The notes under the pieces were generated by a model, which saw only the letters and a list, made by a program, of their open reading frames with translations, did no database searches and was not told the DNA's origin. Positions 22,754-24,776 of a DNA stretch of 24,776 nucleotides are shown here, piece by piece; position 1 is the first letter of the stretch, and each line of letters starts with the position of its first letter. The position numbers were made by a program, and so were the translations under genes. This DNA is from a virus: positions 1 to 24,776 of IMG/VR virus record IMGVR_UViG_3300045539_000031; one strand, written 5' to 3'.

Positions 22754-23155
22754 ATGGCTCAAATATTAAACGAAATCAATTTAGGTGCTGTTACGAAATA
22801 TAACGGCATGACAATGTTCAGAAAGATAGCTTTATCACAGGCATTTATCCCAATGTATGAGGTTTCTGAAGATGGGGAAAATCTTTTATCTACTTCAAAA
22901 ATAATTGTAACATACAACGAGTATATTAAGAATGATTTAGGGGAAGTTATAACGGCTTTATCAGAAAATTTAAAGCGTTATATTTTGCAAGATGAAGAAG
23001 TTTGGAAGCCTGTCACAAAACTATTTAACGAGCTTTCAAGAACTCCAACAAGCTTAACAACAGGATTACTTGATACAATAGAAATAACTTTAGGAGTAAT
23101 TCCACAAGATGCCCCTGATTGTTATGTTGTTAAATCTACTGATTTCCCTTCATAA
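22754..23155 (+). CDS. Hypothetical protein downstream of tail fibre (133 aa)
   Basis: A small mixed alpha/beta protein I do not recognise. It begins MAQILNEINLGAVTKYNGMT and contains a helical middle (NEYIKNDLGEVITALSENLK). No signal peptide, membrane helix or catalytic motif is visible. It lies 10 nt after the fibre gene and overlaps the next gene by 1 nt (TAATG). A role as fibre chaperone or accessory tail protein is possible by position only. Confidence 0.6.
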   Translation: MAQILNEINLGAVTKYNGMTMFRKIALSQAFIPMYEVSEDGENLLSTSKIIVTYNEYIKNDLGEVITALSENLKRYILQDEEVWKPVTKLFNELSRTPTSLTTGLLDTIEITLGVIPQDAPDCYVVKSTDFPS

Positions 23156-23610
23156 TGAAATGCCACGTTATTTTATGCCATAAGAAAAAAAACCTAATCT
23201 CGAAAGGGATTAGGGCTATTACTAATTCTTATTGGAATCATTCAGCTATATTAGTTAATAACTTTGTTTATGAAGCAGTATTTCCAAGAATAAGAAAAAT
23301 AAGGTATTCTGAATGGGTAGACATTAATGAGAATGTTGAAAGAAAAGCTATAGAGTTTGAGTTAATTAATGATCCTAATGAAATGGTGGGCAAATCTTAT
23401 GATTTAGGAATATTCATTAATGAATTGTTATTTTATTTATTTGCAAGAATAAACGGTAAAACATCAAAAAGTGCAAAGTTCTTTAGCAATAGGAATAATG
23501 AGAATAAATGGTTTTGTTTTGAATTTAGTGCTTTTTGTGTAGGAAAAAAGAAATATTGGACAGCAAATGGGTTGACTTTTGATAAAAAAAGTTACATTTG
23601 TAAAACATAA
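23155..23610 (+). CDS. Permuted NlpC/P60-like (papain-fold) protein
   Basis: A 151-aa protein with the signs of a circularly permuted NlpC/P60-type peptidase or amidase. SYWNHSAILVNNFVYEA (25-41) carries the catalytic-type His H29 and E40; GKSYDLG (79-85) is the usual middle motif; and NKWFCFEFSAFCVG (117-130) holds the nucleophile-type Cys C121 followed by E123. In the permuted group His precedes Cys, as here. The enzyme could cut peptide or amide bonds in cell wall or lipids. Location between fibre and lysis genes suggests wall degradation at entry or exit. No signal peptide is seen. Confidence 0.7.
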   Translation: MKCHVILCHKKKNLISKGIRAITNSYWNHSAILVNNFVYEAVFPRIRKIRYSEWVDINENVERKAIEFELINDPNEMVGKSYDLGIFINELLFYLFARINGKTSKSAKFFSNRNNENKWFCFEFSAFCVGKKKYWTANGLTFDKKSYICKT

Positions 23611-23617
23611 ATTAACA

Positions 23618-23968
23618 ATGATAGTTCTACAAACTCAACTCGTTCAATATTTCACTTCATTACCTAATATTATTGCTATATTAGTGGAAATTGGTGCAAT
23701 TTACCTATACTTTAGAGAAAGTATAATCAATTTAAACAACAAAGTGAAGTATTTGCTTAGTGAAGTTGAATCTTTAAAGAGTTTGAGTTTAAAGGTTATT
23801 AGCTTAGAATCAAAGATTGATTTAATGAGTAATGACCAAAAGCACTTACTTCAAGATTTTGCCAAGACTGAGAAAAGTTTAGAGTTGATTAATGCAGATG
23901 TGCACAAAATGAAATCTACTATGATTGGAATTGAAATGTATTTAAAACAATTAATTGACGAAAAATAA
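23618..23968 (+). CDS. Membrane-anchored coiled-coil protein, spanin- or holin-accessory-like
   Basis: The start is taken at ATG 23618 (116 aa), 7 nt after the previous stop; an ATG at 23579 would overlap that gene by 32 nt and only add 13 residues. A membrane helix (LPNIIAILVEIGAIYLYF, about 15-32) follows a short N-terminal segment. The rest is a long heptad-type coiled coil (NNKVKYLLSEVESLKSLSLK and on to the end). This layout, in a lysis-gene cluster, resembles inner-membrane spanins or holin partners. It ends 1 nt before the endolysin ATG at 23970. Function is inference from topology and context. Confidence 0.6.
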   Translation: MIVLQTQLVQYFTSLPNIIAILVEIGAIYLYFRESIINLNNKVKYLLSEVESLKSLSLKVISLESKIDLMSNDQKHLLQDFAKTEKSLELINADVHKMKSTMIGIEMYLKQLIDEK

Positions 23969-23969
23969 T

Positions 23970-24446
23970 ATGGATTTAACCCTAAGCCCTAACTTTAGCC
24001 TAAACGAGTTTACAAATAGTGAAACTGCTAAACGTGATTTTGAAAAATACAAAGAACAATTCAATCCCCCTCAAAACATAATTGATAATCTTAAATTTGG
24101 AGCGGTTAACATTGCAGAAGCTATACGTAAAGAGTGGGGAACGTTCAGCCCTACGTGTGCTTACAGGTGCCCTAAATTGAACAATTCACTACCTAATGCT
24201 TCACAAACAAGTATGCACCTAACAGGAGAAGCATTTGATGAAACCTTTATCAAAAACGGTGTTAATATATCAAATAAAGTGTTTTGGTGGTTAGTGGCCA
24301 ACAAACATAAGATACCATTTACTGAATTGATTTGGGAGAAAGGAACGGACGAAAACCCAGCATGGTTACATATTGGATGGCGAAAACAAAAAGAGCAAGA
24401 AATATTTAGAATCGGTGGGGACTTCAATAAAATTAAGAAAGCATGA
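23970..24446 (+). CDS. Endolysin, peptidase M15 family (D-Ala-D-Ala carboxypeptidase-like)
   Basis: The start is taken at ATG 23970, right after the previous stop (158 aa); a TTG 15 nt upstream would overlap that gene. Zinc ligands are visible: SMHLTGEAFD (81-90; H83, D90) and WLHIGW (132-137; H134), with CAYRCPKLN (63-71) as the conserved R-containing motif before the active site. These are hallmarks of the M15_3 group, whose phage members cut peptidoglycan cross-bridges. It lacks a signal peptide, so export would need a holin, and the next gene is holin-like. It overlaps that gene by 4 nt (ATGA). Confidence 0.88.
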   Translation: MDLTLSPNFSLNEFTNSETAKRDFEKYKEQFNPPQNIIDNLKFGAVNIAEAIRKEWGTFSPTCAYRCPKLNNSLPNASQTSMHLTGEAFDETFIKNGVNISNKVFWWLVANKHKIPFTELIWEKGTDENPAWLHIGWRKQKEQEIFRIGGDFNKIKKA

Positions 24447-24664
24447 ACTTACTTGAAAGACTAAAGAAAGAAGAGACTAAATTAGGTAAAGTATTAGCTT
24501 ACTACATACCAAGCATATTAGTATTTATTGCTGGTACAGTTGAGGTTCTTGAAGCCTTACAGACATTACCTTTAGAAGTTCCTTTTGATACTAAGAAAGT
24601 TATTGCAATAGCTACACTTGTAGGTATTATTGGTGGTAAGTTAACTGTAAAAAAAGATGCTTAG
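24443..24664 (+). CDS. Small two-helix membrane protein, holin-like
   Basis: A 73-aa protein with a charged N-terminus (MNLLERLKKEETKLGK), a first membrane helix (VLAYYIPSILVFIAGTV, about 17-33), a short loop with PLEVPFD, a second helix (KVIAIATLVGIIGGKL, about 52-67) and a basic tail (TVKKDA). The layout fits small class II holins. It starts with an ATGA overlap on the endolysin and overlaps the next gene by 8 nt. The neighbourhood supports a pore-forming role at lysis. Confidence 0.65.
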   Translation: MNLLERLKKEETKLGKVLAYYIPSILVFIAGTVEVLEALQTLPLEVPFDTKKVIAIATLVGIIGGKLTVKKDA

Positions 24665-24776
24665 ATACATTATTATATCAATCTTTAGCTTTCTATTAGG
24701 TGTCTTTATTGTTAAGTCATGCGATAAGCCAACAGTAATAAAGAAATTTACTATAAATAAGAACGTTACGGACACT
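24657..24776 (+). CDS. Membrane/secreted protein, spanin-like (partial, cut by window end)
   Basis: Starts at ATG 24657 inside the end of the holin-like gene (8-nt overlap) and runs off the right edge after 40 codons. It begins with a basic residue and a hydrophobic helix (MLRYIIISIFSFLLGVFIVK) followed by SCDKP. The KSC is not a clean lipobox, so a single membrane anchor is more likely than lipidation. A membrane anchor followed by a charged external part, right after a holin gene, is typical of spanins. The rest is not visible. Confidence 0.6.
   Translation, partial: MLRYIIISIFSFLLGVFIVKSCDKPTVIKKFTINKNVTDT

Noticed and set aside
1-24776. tRNA genes, CRISPR arrays, insertion sequences, integrase or attachment sites
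   Set aside because: No cloverleaf-like segment, regular direct repeat array, transposase or recombinase motif was found on either strand by eye.

Overview
The window is the structural and lysis half of a tailed phage genome (or a prophage region) from a host in the phylum Bacteroidota, probably Flavobacterium-like. Evidence for the host: DNA is very AT-rich; genes begin after A/T-rich leaders (often TAATTATGGC) and mostly lack Shine-Dalgarno sites; there are exact matches to the Bacteroidota -7 promoter box TAnnTTTG; one tail protein carries a SprB-like repeat; and the tail fibre ends in a C-terminal domain typical of that phylum. The long tape measure gene with tail-chaperone-like genes in front of it suggests a siphovirus. 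No integrase, attachment site, tRNA, rRNA or CRISPR array was seen.

Layout. 1-806: end of an early region, with a truncated ORF, a 59-aa protein and a MazG-like pyrophosphohydrolase, closed by a terminator at 811-849. 849-2412: a promoter-like box, a probable small terminase and the large terminase (TTG start). 2461-11401: tail module with small proteins, a tail assembly chaperone that appears to use -1 frameshifting, the tape measure, a large tail-tip-like protein, a SprB-repeat protein and three further virion proteins. 11426-15229: a GT-A glycosyltransferase, the portal (with a DnaJ-type CxxCxGxG pair) and a minor head protein. 15226-16576, minus strand: a compact five-gene cassette (ribbon-helix-helix regulator, SAM methyltransferase, small lipoprotein, T4 Imm-like superinfection immunity protein, 76-aa protein). 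16665-20846: scaffold, major capsid protein with its own terminator, head-tail connector, a 46-aa Cys-rich protein, and neck/tail-completion proteins. 20851-24776: tail fibre, an unknown protein, a permuted NlpC/P60-like protein, a membrane coiled-coil protein, an M15 peptidase endolysin, a holin-like protein and a truncated spanin-like membrane protein.

Plus-strand genes are tightly packed with 1-bp (TAATG) or 4-bp (ATGA) overlaps, so most are probably translated as coupled units. The most notable points are the reverse-strand exclusion-like cassette, including a 54-aa Imm-like gene; the inferred -1 frameshift before the tape measure; five copies of GTGGCACAA on the plus strand, three of them just upstream of structural genes; the zinc-finger portal; and the SprB-like tail protein. 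All functional calls rest on motifs read by eye, without database searches.
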